A stretch of 6,885 bases of DNA. It comes from Christensenella sp. UBA941 (lineage in GTDB: Bacteria; Bacillota; Clostridia; Christensenellales; UBA941). Below the pieces are notes generated by a model that was given only the letters and a program-made list of their open reading frames with translations, was not told the origin of the DNA and ran no database searches. This document shows, in pieces, positions 5,405-6,885 of the stretch (the first letter of the stretch is position 1; each line of letters opens with the position of its first letter). Location: contig DBDD01000185.1 in the NCBI GenBank assembly GCA_002293365.1, positions 1-6,885 of the forward strand. The letters are read 5' to 3'. Position numbers and translations under genes: made by a program.

Positions 5405-5790
5405 AGCCTGTACGCCGCGAAGAGCATGCATGCGCAAAACGCGCGGTTGATCCAAACGCTCGATAGCTTCCCGAGCAGCTTCGCGCCAATAAACCCGCCC
5501 GGGATCGTCCCTAAGCAGACATATAGCGTATTCTTCCAGTCCATCGCGCCGCCGAAGGCGTAGACGGCCGTACTCGCTATTGATAGCGGCAATATCACGG
5601 CTATGGCGCTCGCGTGCGCGCTCGGAACGTCTAAGCCCAGCTTTTCCAGCGCCGGTACGGCGATAAGTCCGCCGCCTGAGCCAAACATGCCGTTGCCAAA
5701 GCCCGTTATAACGCCCGCTATCGAAAGCACGCCTTTTTTCTTCTTGATATTTTCGTTTTCCGGCAAGGAAGCGAAAAGCTTTTTCGCCAT
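5389..5790 (-). CDS. TSUP (TauE/SafE) half-transporter, first subunit
   Basis: A 133-aa membrane protein forming the other half of a TSUP transporter. After a charged N-terminus (KKLFASLPENENIKKKK) comes the family motif GFGNGMFGSGGGLIAVPAL (about residues 30-48), then ASAIAVILPLSIASTAVYAF, CLGTIPGGFIGAKLLG and INRAFCACMLFAAYRLW, about four segments. The same glycine motif opens the second subunit, as expected if the ancestral full-length protein is an internal duplication, here carried by two genes. A heteromeric transporter is inferred. The ribosome binding site GAGGTG (complement of 5799-5804) lies 8 nt before the ATG but is buried in a 10-bp hairpin. No promoter is evident between it and the M29 peptidase gene 87 bp upstream, so it is probably expressed from that transcript. 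Confidence 0.87.
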   Translation of the reverse strand: MAKKLFASLPENENIKKKKGVLSIAGVITGFGNGMFGSGGGLIAVPALEKLGLDVPSAHASAIAVILPLSIASTAVYAFGGAMDWKNTLYVCLGTIPGGFIGAKLLGKLSSVWINRAFCACMLFAAYRLWIAG

Positions 5791-5796
5791 AAAAGC

Positions 5797-5830
5797 AACA
5801 CCTCGGAGATAGCATCTCCGAGGCGCTGTT
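5797..5830 (-). promoter_or_regulatory. Hairpin sequestering the ribosome binding site of the TSUP pair
   Basis: On the minus strand CCTCGGAGAT and ATCTCCGAGG (5814-5823 and 5801-5810) form a perfect 10-bp stem around GCT. Outer AACA/TGTT extends it past a GCG bulge. The 3' arm contains GAGG of the ribosome binding site, and TTGCTTTT lies between it and the ATG. It could hide the ribosome binding site, or act as a terminator/attenuator for transcripts coming from the peptidase gene. Confidence 0.55.
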
Positions 5831-5834
5831 AAAT

Positions 5835-5877
5835 AATACTGTTTAATGCGGGGCCGCGCCCCGCATTAAACAGTATT
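5835..5877 (-). terminator. Perfect 20-bp palindrome right after the peptidase stop codon
   Basis: Left arm AATACTGTTTAATGCGGGGC (5835-5854) and its exact complement (5858-5877) enclose the loop CGC. It abuts the TAA (5878-5880) of the M29 peptidase gene. The sequence after it on the minus strand is ATTATTTAAC, only a partial U-tract, so it is a hairpin terminator or an mRNA 3'-end stabiliser. Confidence 0.65.
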
Positions 5878-6885
5878 TTATAAATTCTCCGGATTAAGCG
5901 CCAAAAGCTCCTCCAATACAAACCGCCCGTCCTTGCGGATAAGCACATCGTCGAAATAAATCTCGCCGCCGCCGTATTCGGGCGTCTGGATGCAGACCAA
6001 GTCCCAGTGGATGGCGCTGTGATTGCCGTTATCGGCCTCGTCGTAGCATCTGCCCGGCGTAAAATGGAACGAGCCGGATATCTTTTCGTCGAAGAGCGTA
6101 TCGCGCATAGGGCGCGTTATATGGGGATGTACGCCCAGCGCGAATTCGCCGACGTAGCGCGCGCCCTCGTCCGTATCGAGCACGGCGTCCATGCGCGCCT
6201 TGTCGTTGCTGGCGGAATCAATGATTTTGCCGTCCTTGAACGTCAAGGCGATATTCTCGTACGTAAAGCCCTGGTGCAGCTGCGCCGTCGGAAAGGCTAA
6301 CGTACCGTTCACGGAATCGCGCACGGGCGCGGTGTAGATTTCGCCGTCGGGGATGTTCATCTCGCCCGCGCACTTTATCGCCGATATCCCCTTGATCGAG
6401 AACGACAAATCCGTCCCCGGGCCTTTAATGTGTACGCGATCCGTGCGCTCCATAAGCGCCTTGAGCGGATCCATAGCCGCGTCCATCTTTGCGTAGTCGA
6501 GATTGCATACGTTAAAATAGAAGTCCTCAAAAGCCTCCGTGCTCATGCCCGCCTGCTGCGCGAACGAGGGCGTCGGATAGCGCAAAACAACCCACTTCGT
6601 CTTACGCACGCGATAGTCCGTAACGGGATGCGAATAGAGCCTGTTGTACCTGTCGAGGCTGTCCCTCGGCACGTCGGAGTTTTCCGCCGCGTTGCTGCCG
6701 CCGCGCACGCCGATATACGCCTGCATATTGCACATTTGCAATAAATCGACCTCCGCCATCAGCTTTAGCTGCCCCTCGTTACACGTTTTCAATACTTCGC
6801 GGGAAACGCGCGGCAAGGCCAGCTTTACGTACGGCGAACCGCCCAGCTCGTAGGCTTTTTTGACAAGCGCCAGCACCAGCGCGTC
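5878..6885 (-). CDS. M29-family aminopeptidase (partial, N-terminus beyond right edge)
   Basis: The C-terminal 335 residues of a cytoplasmic metallo-aminopeptidase of the AmpS/PepS type, which removes N-terminal amino acids using a two-metal site. Numbering from the edge, the conserved blocks are GEMNIPDGEIYTAP (174-187, Glu175/Glu182), VGEFALGVH (Glu247), GSFHFTPGRCYDE (His274) and SAIHWDLV (His293, Asp295). These acidic and histidine residues are the candidate metal ligands. The frame is open to base 6885, and the M29 usual length (about 410 aa) implies roughly 75 residues are missing; an apparent GTG start at 6876 is only an internal Val. Nearby TSUP genes in the same direction may share its transcript. 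Family assignment is strong; peptide specificity is not shown. Confidence 0.92.
   Translation of the reverse strand, partial: DALVLALVKKAYELGGSPYVKLALPRVSREVLKTCNEGQLKLMAEVDLLQMCNMQAYIGVRGGSNAAENSDVPRDSLDRYNRLYSHPVTDYRVRKTKWVVLRYPTPSFAQQAGMSTEAFEDFYFNVCNLDYAKMDAAMDPLKALMERTDRVHIKGPGTDLSFSIKGISAIKCAGEMNIPDGEIYTAPVRDSVNGTLAFPTAQLHQGFTYENIALTFKDGKIIDSASNDKARMDAVLDTDEGARYVGEFALGVHPHITRPMRDTLFDEKISGSFHFTPGRCYDEADNGNHSAIHWDLVCIQTPEYGGGEIYFDDVLIRKDGRFVLEELLALNPENL

Noticed and set aside
5405..5815. Upstream extension of the second TSUP frame, giving an apparent 263-aa protein
   Set aside because: This part is Arg-rich and lies in the shifted frame of the first TSUP subunit, which has proper membrane segments, the family motif and a ribosome binding site. 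It is shadow sequence.

Overview
The window looks like chromosomal DNA from a Gram-positive, low-G+C-lineage bacterium (Bacillota, most likely Clostridia). The reasons are strong AGGAG-type ribosome binding sites, TTGACA/TATAAT sigma-A-like promoters, two lipoproteins, a YkuD-type L,D-transpeptidase with SH3-like repeats, and an rRNA-operon-type promoter with a boxA-like leader at the left edge. Most of the window is GC-rich by eye (40 of 60 bases at 1921-1980). The block 600-1380 is markedly AT-rich (19 G+C of 60 bases at 901-960). No genus can be assigned from this sequence alone.

Layout, left to right. 1-93: leader and promoter, reading leftwards off the window, probably of an rRNA operon. 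163-598: a decayed C-terminal gene fragment on the minus strand, with an in-frame stop. 610-1387: an AT-rich island holding one minus-strand lipoprotein gene (DUF4097-like) that carries a single-base frameshift. 1388-1604: non-coding, with three inverted repeats, one of them a good intrinsic terminator that serves no gene now present. 1605-2724: a secreted L,D-transpeptidase on the plus strand. It overlaps tail to tail by 14 bp with a minus-strand orphan substrate-binding-like lipoprotein (2711-3781). 3782-4031: divergent, well-formed promoters. 4032-4802: a GNAT acetyltransferase. 4799-5027: a cluster of five palindromes, each headed by GTAG (REP-like). 5024-5790: two overlapping genes, each encoding half of a TSUP (TauE/SafE) membrane transporter. 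5797-5877: two strong hairpins. 5878-6885: an M29-family aminopeptidase, cut by the right edge.

How the genes relate. The transpeptidase and the two lipoproteins all act at the envelope but have separate promoters, so they are neighbours rather than an operon. The M29 peptidase and the two TSUP halves lie in one direction and may be co-transcribed, with the hairpins between them acting as terminator, attenuator or translational control. The two TSUP half-proteins probably assemble into one transporter.

The most notable structure is the REP-like cluster. The stop codons of both convergent genes flanking it (GNAT and the second TSUP half) are the TAG inside the GTAG head of the outermost palindromes, and two inner palindromes differ by a compensatory base-pair swap. 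I found no CRISPR array, tRNA, complete rRNA, transposase gene or recognisable defence system.
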